A stretch of DNA of 64,000 nucleotides, from assembly GCF_029962835.1 (NCBI RefSeq), contig NC_080574.1, forward strand, positions 22,232,001 through 22,296,000, read 5' to 3'. The notes below the pieces were generated by a model. The model was not told where the DNA came from. It did not search any database and saw nothing but the letters and a program-made list of their open reading frames with translations. Positions 1-11,280 of the stretch are shown in pieces. Source of the stretch: Magnolia sinica. Lineage: Eukaryota > Streptophyta > Magnoliopsida > Magnoliales > Magnoliaceae. The number at the start of each line of letters is the position of its first letter. The stretch's first letter is position 1. The position numbers were made by a program, and so were the translations under genes.

Positions 1-1600
1 TTCCTCGTGGCCCATCATTACACTCGCCTTCAAAATAAAAACATGGACTTTGTTCCCTCTTACTCGATGCACATTTTCCTTGAGCTGCCCACCTAAGCAC
101 TTTGCTATGAGGCCATTCACTACTTACTCAGATGGAAACAAAAGACCATGTAGCATTCCTTCATGTCATGGATAAGCAATGAATACTACAGATCCAAATA
201 TAAAAGGAACTTAATATCTGTCATACAATACAGTTTCCTTGGCACAATTTTGACAGTCACAGGTAATAACATGATGCAGGCAGAAGGTGGTACCCCTAAT
301 TTCCGATCCCTTACAGAGGGTGAGCTGATTTCTTCAAAGAGATGAGAGTAAGCACTTCGAGATGTCTCAAAATTTATAGTCACTGAAAAATAAGAAGTGT
401 TTTATTGACTCTGTGAAATCTAAAATTGTTCACCATGCTAATGATTATCTTGTAGTGAAAATTAAACTGGATACTGCAATATAAAATAAATAAATAAATA
501 AATAAAATCAACATGGGAAGATGTTATAATGAGATGGATATTTATAAGTTGGCACACCTCAACTCCACAATAATAATTCTAACCATCAATTCAAATATAA
601 ATCCATCACAATACAAATCCCATAAACCATCAAACTAACAATAGAGGTAAGTTGCATTTTGATGCTTGAACAACTTAATTAAAGGGCATGGTGGGCCCTT
701 TAATCAAGTGGATCATGAATGAATCTGTATTCGACGCTATAACAGGGTGGTTGTCAGGTCCATCTTCAAGACGTGGCAAAGCCACATGGAAGCTGATGCC
801 TTATGATATTTAATGGGTAATATAAAAGAAAGAAATGCAAGAATCTTTTTGCACAAAACAGCCCCTGTCGAATCCATTCAGCACTCCGGTGTCTAGCTGG
901 AGTTTGCTGGGATCTCATTCCTTTCACTTATGTGGCACTGGGAGAATCTGGTCTTTTGCCGACCCAATGGTTTTGATGTTTTCTTCTTCGCCGGCCCTCT
1001 TTGCTGTCTGTGAGCCTTTGCTTCTTTTTTTTCTTTTTTTTCTTTTCTGTTTTTGCTTTTGATATCAGTGCAGGGTGGGGCGACAAAAGCGTCACCTGTT
1101 TCGTCTTCTGGTTGGTCTTTTGTAAAGCTTTTCTTGCATAATTAATGTCATTTTTCTCAAAAAAAGGGGGGAGGGGGCATGGTGGGCCAAAAATCAGGAA
1201 TATAGATCCCACAGCTTAGAAGAATATCATTTTATGGTAAAGAAAGTTCTCACATTGCTATAATAAGATTGGTGTTGGGGTTGGTTTCAGTCATTTTGGG
1301 TCATACCATATATTTAGTAGTACTTACCAATGAAAAACTTAGATTTCGTGCCACTTCTACAGCTGATGAAGGAAATCAAGAAGAGAATATTACACAGTTT
1401 GAGTTCTCAACTCACAGAAACTAAAAGCCTGCTTCAACTCATGAACCAGCACATCGAGGTGCAATATCATTTCATTCAATAGAGTAATAAAAGGAACGGA
1501 TATTGTGCCTGTTGAAGAAAAGTACAGATCCAATATACCTGTCGAAGAGTGTTTTCTCAGGGTCCCATCTCTACAAAATGGTACAGAATTCAAGAGTCTT
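1..1600 (-). other. possible exons of an unrecognised leftward gene
   Basis: Three stretches read leftward look like exons. The first, 1600-1416, follows a TTATTCCAG acceptor, stays open, includes NEMILHLDVLVHELKQAF and ends at a GTGAGT donor. The second, 382-315, follows a TTATTTTTCAG acceptor, encodes about 22 residues (FETSRSAYSHLFEEISS) and ends at a GTAAGG donor. Its phase fits the first exon (one base plus two). The third lies at about 84-1 and is open to the window edge (LKENVHRVRGNKVHVF), but its acceptor is weak. I do not recognise the protein. The matching phase and good splice sites are the only support; chance is possible. The gene would continue to the left of the window. Confidence 0.3.
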
Positions 1601-2499
1601 CTGGAATAACATATAGAAATCAAAACTAGCACTGGGTGGCAAGTATTTAGTGGCTTCTAAGTTACTAAACCTCCTCAAAAAGAATTAATGGGTTAACAAA
1701 AAGAGCACTCCCAATCGTGAATAACTTATCTCAAACGGTTGTTATCACTATCACCCACGTGGTTACATGGGCAGTAGATCCAAACACTCCATCAGGTGAG
1801 AAACACTAGGGAATACAAATAGCCCATGGTGATGAATTCTAATCAATTAGATAATACTACCCACCCACTTCATGTACTTTTCATTTTGATCAACACCAAT
1901 CAACAATGGATTTCCCTATCCAGGCAAATGAGGACCATTGGCCATTTCTTCCTTTTAACTAAACATTTCAATAAATTATCAAAAAATGTCCCAAATGCTG
2001 GCCAATGGGAGGAATTGTAATCTCCTCATATTGAGGCTCTACATCCAAATTGCAATTACATTGCATCCAAGTTGAACTTGAAAGAAACATTTATCTTTCA
2101 AAAAAAAAAAAGAAACATAAATGCAACTTGGCAGATACTTCCTCATTACTAATGCTAAACTGAATGTTCGCAATTCAATTCGTTTGTACGTCCAAACAGA
2201 TCAAACAAGAAAAGCAACGGAGTCATTTTAAATTTAGAAATGAAATACACAAATTGGAAGGATCTAACTATCAATAAATCACTTGCTAGCAAAACCAAGA
2301 CGATCGATAATTGGAATAAAGAGAAGAAATTCACCAAAAAAAATTAAAGAAGAAGAGAAGAAGAAGAACAGCTGCCATGAATAGAACTTCCTGAAAGAAA
2401 GGAAACCCTAAAAACCCCAAAAATCAAAACCACTTGACATTTTTTTTCCAACATCCGCACATAGATGGAAATCACAGTAACAGTTAGTCAGTCAGGTGA

Positions 2500-2660
2500 T
2501 AATTTCTTCCCAAAAACAGAAATGACTTGTCTGCAGATGCTTGAGAGAGAGATGGAGAGAATCGGACCTTGTCTTCTTACCCAAAACGACGGCAGCATCA
2601 GCATCAGGAATCGATCAGAGAGTGAGAGAGAGGTGCCGTTTCTTGGACCGGAATCCTCTA
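2500..2660 (-). promoter_or_regulatory. possible leader exon of the leftward gene
   Basis: Read leftward, this stretch is rich in CT runs (CTCTCTCTCACTCTCTGATC) and ends at a GGTAAGAAG donor-like site near 2577. This resembles a plant 5' untranslated exon and would fit the start of the leftward gene proposed at 1-1600. No start codon or TATA box could be fixed. The flanks 402-1415 and 1601-2500 show only AT-rich non-coding sequence and homopolymer runs. Confidence 0.2.
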
Positions 2661-2734
2661 TCCTCTACGACACCTGTTTTACGCAGAGTATTACCTCCAA
2701 CTCTGTGGGTCCCACCATGCTGTCAATGTGAAAT

Positions 2735-3135
2735 CTACTCCGTCCATTCAGGTTATATCCTCGATGTTAGGATAATACACAAAAATCGTCTAGATCCAAG
2801 GCTCATATGGGCCACACCACATAGAACAATGTGGGATGGGATGCTGGCCATAGGTTTGCATGTGGACCCACCTTGGCGGATATCTTTAATCAAGAACGTT
2901 GATCAGGTGTAACGAACCAGGATAAAGAGAAAATACAAAAATAAGCCTGATGGAAAAACTCGGACGGTCCAGACTAAGTGGACTCAGTGATTTTGGTGCA
3001 ATTTTACAGTTTTCCCTTTGGTGTTGGCCGTATTGGTTTCTAATCTGTTTTAAATTTTGTACGAACGGTTTGAATAATGTTTATCATCTGATGGACAGAT
3101 TGGATTTCATATATACAATATTATGGACCCCACAT
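2735..3135. repeat. remnants of GGGCCCAC-type MITEs
   Basis: This stretch has the signature of the MITEs that fill the window: a gtgggtcccaccatg block, a 'tccgtccattcagg' block, a middle AT-rich part and a 'tggacccacctt' block in reverse. Ends are ragged and no target duplication was found. Confidence 0.4.
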
Positions 3136-3147
3136 AGCTCGGGTGTG

Positions 3148-3385
3148 CTACGAGCTGCGCCTTGTAGACGATTCCCGTTCCGTTTCATGAGGAGAAATTT
3201 ACGACTGTGGACCCTACCTTTTATCCAGCGGTTTTTTCGAGACAATACAAACTTACAATACGTACTTAGACCTCCTCGTACGGAGACCAAATTCCATGAC
3301 GAAATTACCCCTTCTTTTCACGGAAACGGCTTTTTCTCTCCTTTTCCTCTTCCTTTCCACTCACCGCCGTTGCTTTCACCTCCCC
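3148..3385 (+). repeat. left terminal inverted repeat of the giant MULE
   Basis: Matches the reverse complement of the segment ending at about 17850. The best part is 3195-3325, where stretches of 12-25 bases are identical or nearly so. Outer bases (3148-3184) align only weakly but keep the same spacing between TACGA and TTCCG. The inner limit is taken at CGTTGCTTTCAC (3368-3379). Confidence 0.7.
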
Positions 3386-3493
3386 TTCCTCACTACATTT
3401 TCGATAGAAAGACTAAAAAAATTCTTTTTGTGGGCCCCCCTTATCAGCATTTTATCTTCTTCTGAAAATGGTCGGTCCAGTGAAGAAAGCACG

Positions 3494-3495
<2 letters not shown>

Positions 3496-3589
<94 letters not shown>

Positions 3590-3613
3590 TTATATATATA
3601 TATTTTTATTTAT
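3496..3613. repeat. TA dinucleotide tract
   Basis: Nearly pure (TA)n of about 90 bp, then interrupted TA/TTTA. It gives false open frames of alternating Tyr and Ile. Lies between the left terminal repeat and the first 21 bp array. Confidence 0.95.
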
Positions 3614-3750
3614 TATTACACATGCACACACACCCCACACACTCATGCTGGTAGAATTTCACCACCTATGGGTACTCGAACCCTTGACCGGGAGTTGAAA
3701 TTCCTGAGAGTTTACCACCCAGCAAGGGTAAGGACCCCAACACAGGTTTA

Positions 3751-4545
3751 TTTTAAACTCAGTTGGGCCCAAATTGAATGTATGTAGTATATCCATGCCG
3801 TCCATCCGTTTTTCCATCTATTTTAAGAGGTTGAGCCCCAAATTGAAGCATATCAAAAGATCAAGTGGATCATACCACGGGAAACAGTAGGCATAATGAT
3901 TTTCTAGTTTGCCCCGCTGGTTTTCTAGTTTACCCCGCTGATTTCATGTTTTCCCTTCTTAATTTCATATTTGCCCCGCTGAATTTCATGTTTGCCCCGC
4001 TCAATTTTCAGTTTGCCCCGCTCAATTCCATGTTTGCCCCGCTAAATTTCATGATTTGCCCTGTTGAATTTCATGTTTCCCTTGCTGAAAATCAAGTTTA
4101 TCTCGATCAATTTCTTATTTTCCCCGCTGAATTTAATGTTTCCCCCACTGAATTTCATGTTTGCCCCGTTCAATTTCATGTTTGTCTCGCTCAATGTCTA
4201 GGTTCCTTCCCTCAATGTCTAGGTTCCCTTCCACATATGGGGTTTTGGTGTATACATATTCCGATGAAAACGAAGGGGTATTACATAATCCGATGAACAT
4301 GATGTATTACAAATAAAACATCATTGTGCGGCGTAGCAAGCGTAATCGGATTGCGTACTGAGTTAGTCAGTACGCTCCCATTATACTAAGTAAACTCAGT
4401 TGGGCCCACATTGAATGTATGTAGTATATCCACGCCGTCCATCCATTTTTCCATCTAATTTTAGTGGTTTAGCCCCAAATTGAAGCATATCAAAAGATCA
4501 AGTGGATCATACCACAGGAAACGGTGGGCATAATGATTTCCACCG
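3751..4545. repeat. tandem duplication of a MITE-plus-array module
   Basis: The segment beginning ACTCAGTTGGGCCC at about 3757 recurs at about 4391 and matches for about 145 bp (GAATGTATGTAGTATATCCA, GAAGCATATCAAAAGATCAA). In the first copy the MITE is cut at CATAATGATTT, where a 21 bp array begins. In the second copy the MITE continues to about 4770 before the next array. A module of about 635 bp was therefore duplicated in the left arm. Confidence 0.75.
3896..4220 (+). repeat. left subterminal 21 bp array, block 1
   Basis: About 15 diverged copies of TTTGCCCCGCTSAATTTCATG (S is C or G). Period is 21 bp with some one-base slips. Copies alternate endings such as TTTCATG and TTTTCTAG. Because 21 is a multiple of three, the block reads as an open frame of a 7-residue repeat; this is not taken as a protein. 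Confidence 0.9.
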
Positions 4546-4774
4546 TTGAAACCATAGTCGGCCCAACAGTGATGTTTGTTTGTTATCAAACCTATTCATA
4601 AGATTATACAGACATGGTTTAATAGAAAACACAATTATAAGCTTGATCCAAAACTTCTGTGGCCCCTAAGAAATGATCAACATTAGAAGTTCAATTCAAA
4701 ATTTCATGTGGTGTGGTCCATTTGAACATGAGATATGTTTAGATTTTTCGGCTCAAGCCATGAAATTATTTGTT

Positions 4775-5198
4775 AAGTTTGCCCTGTTGATTGTCTAGTT
4801 TGCCCCGCTGAATTTCATGTTTGCCCCGCTGATTTCCTAGTTTGCCCCTCTGATTTTCTAGTTTCCCCCGCTCAATTTCATGTTTGCCCTGCTGATTTTA
4901 CACTTTGCCCCGCTGAATTTCTAGTTTGTCACGCTCAATTTCATGCTTGCCCCGCTGATTTTCTAGCTTACCCCGCTGAATTTCTAGTTTGCCCCGCTGA
5001 TATTGTAGTTTGCCCCACTGAATTTATAGTTTACCCTCCTCAATTTCATGTTTCCTCCGTTGAAATTCAAGTTTGCCCTGCTCAATTTCATGTTTTCCCG
5101 CTGAATTTCATATTTTTCCTACTGAATTTCATGTTTCCCCTACTAAATTGAATGTTTCCATCGTTCAATATTTTTGTTTACCTCGCTCAATGTTTTCT
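4775..5198 (+). repeat. left subterminal 21 bp array, block 2
   Basis: About 20 diverged copies of the GCCCCGCTGAATTTCATG-type unit in the same orientation as the block at 3896. It stops where plastid-derived sequence begins, and a small continuation appears beyond that insert at 5822. Confidence 0.9.
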
Positions 5199-5820
5199 CA
5201 AAGCGATCGTTTTTTATATATTGCAATGGACAATTCCATCGTTTATAGTTGAAAAGAAGAGTCAGAAGAGGTTTTTCAATCCAGAAGAGGTCTCTATCCT
5301 CTTTAAGTATTTCTAATTTTCAATTTTCTTGAAACCATTGATTCCCATATAGTTTGTCTGGATCCTTATTTTCTTTGGAACAAAGGATAGAGACCTCTTT
5401 TGTGGATGCCTCTTGTTCTTGTTTAGTCCCCATCGTTTCGGAAGTCGTTTCTACTTCTACGTTTGTTTCTTCCGTGCTTTCCCCCGTTTCTTCCGATTCT
5501 AAGGTTTGTTTCAGATTCTTAGTAACAATAAGTGACAGTATTTTGCCCAACTAGCAGACACATGTGATAAATAAAAGAATACTAAAGATTCAAGGCATAG
5601 ACTTTCTCAATTCTGACACAAGGTACTTATTAGATCGAATAAGTACATTAGATCTACTAGAATTATTTTATCGTATCCAAAATAATGCGAATCCAGCTCA
5701 TTTCATGAAGAAAATGTGACCAATTAACCAACCAACAAAACTAGTTGCAAATAACATCTTCTTATTGATACTACCAATATAAATGTTCACTAATCTGGCT
5801 AACGTTGAACTTGGTAAAAT
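5199..5820 (-). pseudogene. ycf1: nuclear plastid DNA: ycf1 (Tic214) fragment
   Basis: Read leftward from 5820, the frames give the N-terminal part of plastid Ycf1, a component assigned to the inner-envelope import machinery. In order one sees [73 protein letters not shown] and, after an internal gap, [15 protein letters not shown] and IKNDRFE. The order and wording match angiosperm Ycf1 as I remember it. It has internal stops and a deletion between the acidic part and EKPLL, so it is inactive. It interrupts the 21 bp arrays, so it is an insertion of plastid DNA into the Mutator-like element. Confidence 0.88.
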
Positions 5821-5821
5821 G

Positions 5822-5965
5822 TCTAGCTGCCTCTGTTCAATATCCAGTTTGCCCTGCTCAATTTGTAGTTTGCCCCGATCAAATTATAGTTTGTCTCGCT
5901 TATGTTGATAGTTTGTCTCACACAATTTTCTGTATTTCCCCGCTCAATTTCTATTTATATTTCAT
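5822..5965 (+). repeat. left subterminal 21 bp array, block 3
   Basis: About six diverged units (TTTGCCCTGCTCAATTTGTAG and similar). This is the continuation of block 2 beyond the plastid insert. Confidence 0.8.
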
Positions 5966-6081
5966 ATGAAGCTTGTTCAATTTAATGAAATGCTACATTG
6001 TTTTCAATTATGTCTGATTTTGTACACTATGTTTATCTTGTGAATTTTATGTTTGATATATTTTTCAATTCATCTCTGCAG

Positions 6082-8938
6082 GCAACGAATATTCTGTCGT
6101 AATCTCCAACCCAACATCTAAGTGTACACTGACATGGTGGTTTGACAAGGTGAAGGATAGAATGGAGAAGTACGATAGTCGCCTAAATCTGTTTAAGCAA
6201 TCCTCTTTCTCGTTTCTATTACATGTTACATCATTTAGATTTATAGGGGCTCTATTTCAACTTCTTTTAGTAAGATATAAAGGTGATTCAGTATTTGAGA
6301 TCAGGGGGAGGCGATTGCAGTTTTTCGAGATGGACTTCGCCCTCATTACCAGTCTTAAGACTGAAGATCTTATTGTACCGAAGAATCGTTGCATTACGAG
6401 TACACTAAGAAATAAATACTTCAAAGAATATCCAGTCTTAAAGAAGCACCTAATTAATGGACGTGTTTGAGAGATTAGTTGACACCAATAAGCATGGGGA
6501 CGTCGTAAAGGTTGCCCTACTTCTAGTTGTAGAGTGCCTTTTTAGGGGAACCGAACCGAAAACCATGTGCAACATGAATTATATTCACCTAGTGGACTCA
6601 TTAGATGATTTTTATATGTATCCCTAGGGTAGTTTGGGATACTATACAATGTCACAAGGAATCTAATCTGTCGTTGCCACATCAAGTTCCCCTCGAAACA
6701 CTGTATGTGGTTGCGTCCTTCCTCTACAAGTAAGAACACCTTTTATTTTCTATATATTTTTCCTCTATAGCCAATTTTGAATTTTCAACCTAGTGCAATT
6801 TCATTCTAACAGGTATGAGCGGTAGAGATATTACCGGCCTTACAAGAGTGTGTTGTTTCGTATGTTCCCCATCAAATTCCATGCTTCATTCAATACCGAG
6901 GCTGGAAGGGTTGGAGGTACAACAGAATACATGTTATTTTCGAGAGTAAAGCTGTAAGTTTATATATATTTTTGGCATTTACTTTGCTTGAGTTGACGTA
7001 TACGCTCCTTTATTTAACATTACTCTTTGTTCTTTTGCAGACATCAGTAGTAATGAAATTATAACCAACGCTATGAGAATGGGAAACGGATGTTGTTCGC
7101 TTGGTGTGTGACAGTTTCTAGGTGAGATGTTATGAAAAATGAACTATAATTTTTCTGCCATTATAAAATTATCTTTACTCTTACATATCCATGTATATAT
7201 TTTGTAGCTCACTGAGATCCAGGAAGATGATGAGGAGGGTAATGAGATTGATCATGAGGAGGATGACGAGTCAGATGATAACGATGAGAAAGGCGTGGAG
7301 GGAGAGGGACCGAAGGGGGTATTATGAAGAATATTGTTTTTATAGAGGAATTTCGGATTGAGAGGGAAGAGTTGAAGAAGGGGAGAGAGGAATTGAAGAA
7401 GGAGAGGGACGAATTGAGAAAAGAGAGGGAAGAGATATGAAGGAAAGAAGCAATGTTTGTTAAGAGGGAGACGTTACTGAAAGAGAAAGAAAAGTTGAAG
7501 AGGGAGAAGGATTTATTTTTTGAGGACAAGGAAAAGTCAACGAATGAGAGGAAGGAGTTTAATAAGGAGAAGGAAGTTAGCCGTACACAGAGGGGACGTT
7601 TTATGATGGAGGAGGAGGGTGAGGAGTTGATGAAGAGAGGGGAAGTAAATGATATTGAAGATAAAGAACTTGGACATGGGGATGTGGATGTGCAATCGTA
7701 TAGTAATGCCAAAGGTAATGTATTAAATGCATCCACTTCTCATCCTGTTTATAAAAGGAGAACCAAAAGGATATCGAAACCATCATATTACAAGATTTCT
7801 TCGTACTTGTCCCTGTCTGCATTCGATACAACCCCTGGGACGGTTCCCGAACCCGAGCAAGTAACAGCTTTTGTTACTTCTCCGATACCATTTCCTTTAC
7901 GAATGGATCCTTTTAAGATATTATCCGCGCAAGAGGTGAAAGAGGCAGATGAGTGGTATGAAGCGAACAAGGCCATGACAACGGGGAAATGATTCAGTAC
8001 GATATGGATGAAGGATGAGTGGGTTGATAACAAGGTAAGCATTACTAATTTATTCTCTATATGCATTGATTGACATATAATTAATTGTTATATTAATCTA
8101 TGACTAAATCGTACTATTCTATTGATTAGGCTATCGACACATACATCGAGTTCCTTGAGAAAATGCATAATGACCTTTCAATAGCATATCCTCAGGATTG
8201 CAAGTTCTGTCCTATGTATTTTACAGTAACTGTTTATTTCGCTAATCATTAATCTGTTTGAAAATTTTATTTTCTTACATGTATTGAACTTTGATCATAT
8301 TTGTAACAGCAAAGCCTTGAAGGGTGTTTACCAGTTTTGATTGCATACCGAGCCTCCAAATCCGCGTTAGAACGGGCCTCGCTAACAGGTCAACTGAATA
8401 CAGCCTACGCAATTACGAAGCAGCGAGATAAACCATACGCCAAAGTGATTTGGTGTTATAAACGGGTAATGCACTCGTCACAAAACATCATTTCTTACTA
8501 TTATATGTTCTATCATGTTTTGACTAATATATTATTTTGTGAATCATGAACAGGTCTATGCGCCCCGAAATCATGAAAATTCACATTGGTTTTTGCTGGT
8601 CATCTATCCTAGAGTAAGAGAAATCGTTGTTGTGGATAGCTTATGTACAAATCTAATGCGAAGTACAAGTAGAAGATGAAGAAGATGACTGATGCACTCC
8701 TTATTCTCTTCCATACCACCGGAGATAGCACTGCGCTTGAAGGGAAGAAGTGAACCATCAAGGTAGATGAATCTGCGCTGAAGTAGGACAATGGTTATGA
8801 CTGCGGTATATTCGTAATGAAATAGCTCGACATTTTGTGTAGCGGTCTCACCTTGGCGGGAACAGACATACAAAAATTCACCGCCGATTGGAGGAAGTCA
8901 ATAGCATATGATTGCTTGTCTCTAGTCTGTAGATGATA
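6082..8938 (+). pseudogene. transposon-borne DUF1985 / Ulp1-type cysteine protease gene
   Basis: Rightward gene in the giant MULE. After a CTGCAG acceptor at 6081, the DUF1985 domain runs to about 6640 (FRFIGALFQLLLVRYKGD, FEMDFALITSLKTED, then LVDSLDDFYMYP). At 7453-7992 follows a charged coiled-coil region and a KRRTKR basic patch. At 8140-8938 lies the C48 protease domain: HWFLLVIYPRVREIVVVDSL with the catalytic His and DNGYDCGIFVMK with the catalytic Cys. Separating introns have GT-AG-like ends. Several stops are seen (for instance TGA after LINGRV near 6468 and TAG after FVMK near 8823), so it is dead. Ulp1 proteases remove SUMO; DUF1985-Ulp1 genes are mostly transposon cargo. Intron limits are not certain. 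Confidence 0.75.
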
Positions 8939-9018
8939 TTAGTCTAGGGCATGGGAGGAAATTCGAAAAGATGTTGTATACATTATATTATATACATCGT
9001 TGAATATACATTGTATGA

Positions 9019-9352
9019 ACTTTACAGTAATCTTGGCGTGCAGAAAATTTCTAAGTCTGTGCATTTCAGTCTGAGTTTCTTCTCTAATCACGATAGCATT
9101 GGGGGGGTTAATCTGAGGGATAAGTTGACTGCAAAAGGGCTAATTAAAACTATATTGGGTTATCTTACTGGGCCTGAAATCATTATGTCAGCCAGCAAGA
9201 TAACCCAAAATAGTTTTAATCGGCCCTTTTGCAATCAACCCATCCCTCGGATCAACCCTCTCATGGCTATCGTGATTAGAGAAGGAACTCGGACTAAAAT
9301 GCACAGACTTGAAAATTTTCTGCATAATCACCGGAATTGTAAATTTTGATTT
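9019..9352. repeat. long imperfect inverted repeat (hairpin)
   Basis: Arms of about 145 bp (9019-9165 and 9205-9352) are reverse complements at roughly 85 percent by eye. Examples are TCTCTAATCACGATAGC with GCTATCGTGATTAGAGA, and TGCAAAAGGGC with GCCCTTTTGCA. A loop of about 40 bp separates them. Both strands encode the same short peptide-like string (KSVHF, SNHDS, IKTILGYL), so the arms arose by inverted duplication. It lies just downstream of the Ulp1-type gene. A transcript would fold into a long hairpin. Confidence 0.85.
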
Positions 9353-9481
9353 ATAGCATACTTTGTAATTTTGGTGGATGGTGAAATGAACTTTATATTG
9401 TCCCACTATATTTTCAGTTTGTCTCGCTATGCTCGTCGATCAAGTTTAATGCACATGGAACTCAGTGCTTGACAATTGCTC

Positions 9482-9845
9482 TAGATCTTGAATTTCATGT
9501 TTGCCCCACTCATTTTCATGCTTGTCCCGCTCATTTTCATGCTTGCCCCGCTTATTTTCATGTTTCCCCCGCTCATTTTCTTGGTTGTCCCGCTCATTTT
9601 CATGATTGTCCCACTCATTTTCATGCTTGCCCCGCTCAATTTCTTATTTGCTCCGCTCATTTTCATGTTTTCCCCTCTCAATTTCATGCTTGCCCCGCTC
9701 ATTTTCATGTTTGCCCTGCTCATTTTCAAGCTTGCCCCGATCATTTTCATGGTTACCCTGCTCAATTCCAAGTTTACCCCGCTCATATTCATGCTTGCCC
9801 CACTCATTTTCATGTTTGCCCCGCTCATTTTCATGCTTGAATTCT
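9482..9845 (+). repeat. internal 21 bp array
   Basis: About 17 well-preserved copies of TGCCCCGCTCATTTTCATGCT with constant 21 bp period. All three plus frames and a minus frame stay open across it, giving CPAHFHA-type or MKMSGA-type repeats. It is the most regular of the arrays and has no matching inverted partner of the same variant elsewhere in the window. Confidence 0.92.
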
Positions 9846-10269
9846 CTGATAAGGGGCCCAAATGATGAATCCCCTTCCTCAAGACCTTAAAACCTTTCCT
9901 ATTTAGATCTCTACACCTATTATACCTTTCTAATTGGGATAAAAGCCCAAAGTGAATTGTTACAAATAGTTCAGCACTATAATACTTGTGAGTGTTATAA
10001 TATACAAATAGAGCAAGATGCTTGCATAATGCTTACTACTTTAAACATTATGAGTGAGTGTTATAATATACAAATAGAAAAAGATATCCTAAGTCTTGCT
10101 ATACACTTGGACTGGAAGCATGTATCATCAAATAAATTTATGGTCAAAATGAATTTGCAATTCATTTTGGTAAGGCATATCTGTCTAGAATTTGCTCTAG
10201 TTGATGGAAGTCCGTAGAGTTTGAAATGAGATTTTTGATAAATTATGTCATTCATTGGAAATGGAGAAT

Positions 10270-10580
10270 GTAGCTTCTGTTAGGTAACTCTCTTCTATTA
10301 AAATACAGAAACAGCTTGATGTTCCTCAGAATGTTTATGTTAAAAGATGTCAAGGAAGAAATTAGCCTCCGGTGGGATAAGCTCTCCTATTGAAATGCAG
10401 AATCAGCTTGATGATCCTCAAAATGTTAGGATAAAAGATGTCAATGGAGAAATTAGCCGTTATTGGCCATACTTTCCTATTGAAATGGAGATTTAAAAGA
10501 TGCCAAAGGGGGGATTAGCCTCTGGTGGGCGACACTTTCCTATTAAAATGTAGATTTTGCTTGATGTTCTTCAGGATATT
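10270..10580 (+). repeat. ~100 bp minisatellite, about three copies
   Basis: A unit containing CAGCTTGATGTTCCTCAGAATG, AAAAGATGTCAA, GAAATTAGCC and TCCTATTGAAATG is repeated about three times with divergence and one shortened copy. A shorter direct repeat (GAGTGTTATAATATACAAATAGA) lies upstream at 9988 and 10052. The stretch 9846-10800 otherwise shows no gene. Confidence 0.75.
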
Positions 10581-10994
10581 AGGAAGATCCTATTAGGCCC
10601 AATGGCTCTTTGGACTTCTCTATTATTTGGGATAGTATAGCTAAAGATATTAACCATGATAGTCCATTGGCTCAACCTCTTTGGGTCCGTAAGAGTGCAT
10701 AGTCATTTGGAGGATGATGACAAAATGGTCAGTTTATGGTGAAGTTTGGGTATTATTGCAAACCTTACTCATCTTCTAAACCCATACCCAAAGACACATA
10801 TTACCCAAAACCATGTACATTGAGTGTGGGGCCCACCAAAACTGTATTTCAGAGTGTGGGGCCCATTGAAATTTAAAAAAGGAGGGGGCGTTGGGGGGTG
10901 GGGGACAGGCGGCACTACCGCACCCTGGCGGTACTACCGCCCGGACCACCAGACTGCGGCGGCACTGCCGCCCGAACTCATTTGAGAGAAATCC

Positions 10995-11240
10995 TCTCAT
11001 TTTCTAATCTCTCAACTTCTAAACCCACTAACCACATCTTCTACAACCCTCCTTTCCATCTTTCAAACCCTCATATTCCACACCCTTTCTTCATCTCTCT
11101 TCCCCTTTCTTCATCTTCCTTCACAAAAACCCCCTCTTTTTTTAATCTTTCAACTTCCAAACCCACTATCCACATCTTCCACAACCCTCATTTCCATCTT
11201 TTAAACCCTCATTTTCCTAACCCTTTCTTCATATTTCAAA
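10995..11240 (+). repeat. tandem duplication of a CT-rich leader
   Basis: A segment of about 100 bp (CTCAACTTCTAAACCCACTA through CCCTTTCTTCAT) recurs about 135 bp downstream with few changes. It lies directly before the ATG at 11281 and looks like duplicated leader sequence of the next gene. Confidence 0.75.
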
Positions 11241-11280
11241 CCTTACTCACATAACCATCTTCTTCCAAACCCATCATCCT

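Noticed and set aside
835-1212. Open frames over T-rich and A-rich runs on both strands
   Set aside because: Low-complexity sequence without motif or splice context.
3655-3740. Stretch GGTACTCGAACCC resembling a tRNA B box in reverse, possible SINE
   Set aside because: Only the B-box-like word fits; no A box, no poly(A) or T-rich end and no target duplication could be shown.
3468-3787. Open frames with long Tyr-Ile runs
   Set aside because: They are translations of a TA dinucleotide tract.
3865-4296. Open frame with repeated NFMFAPL / FHVCP segments
   Set aside because: Translation of the 21 bp tandem array; several frames are open at once and none is favoured.
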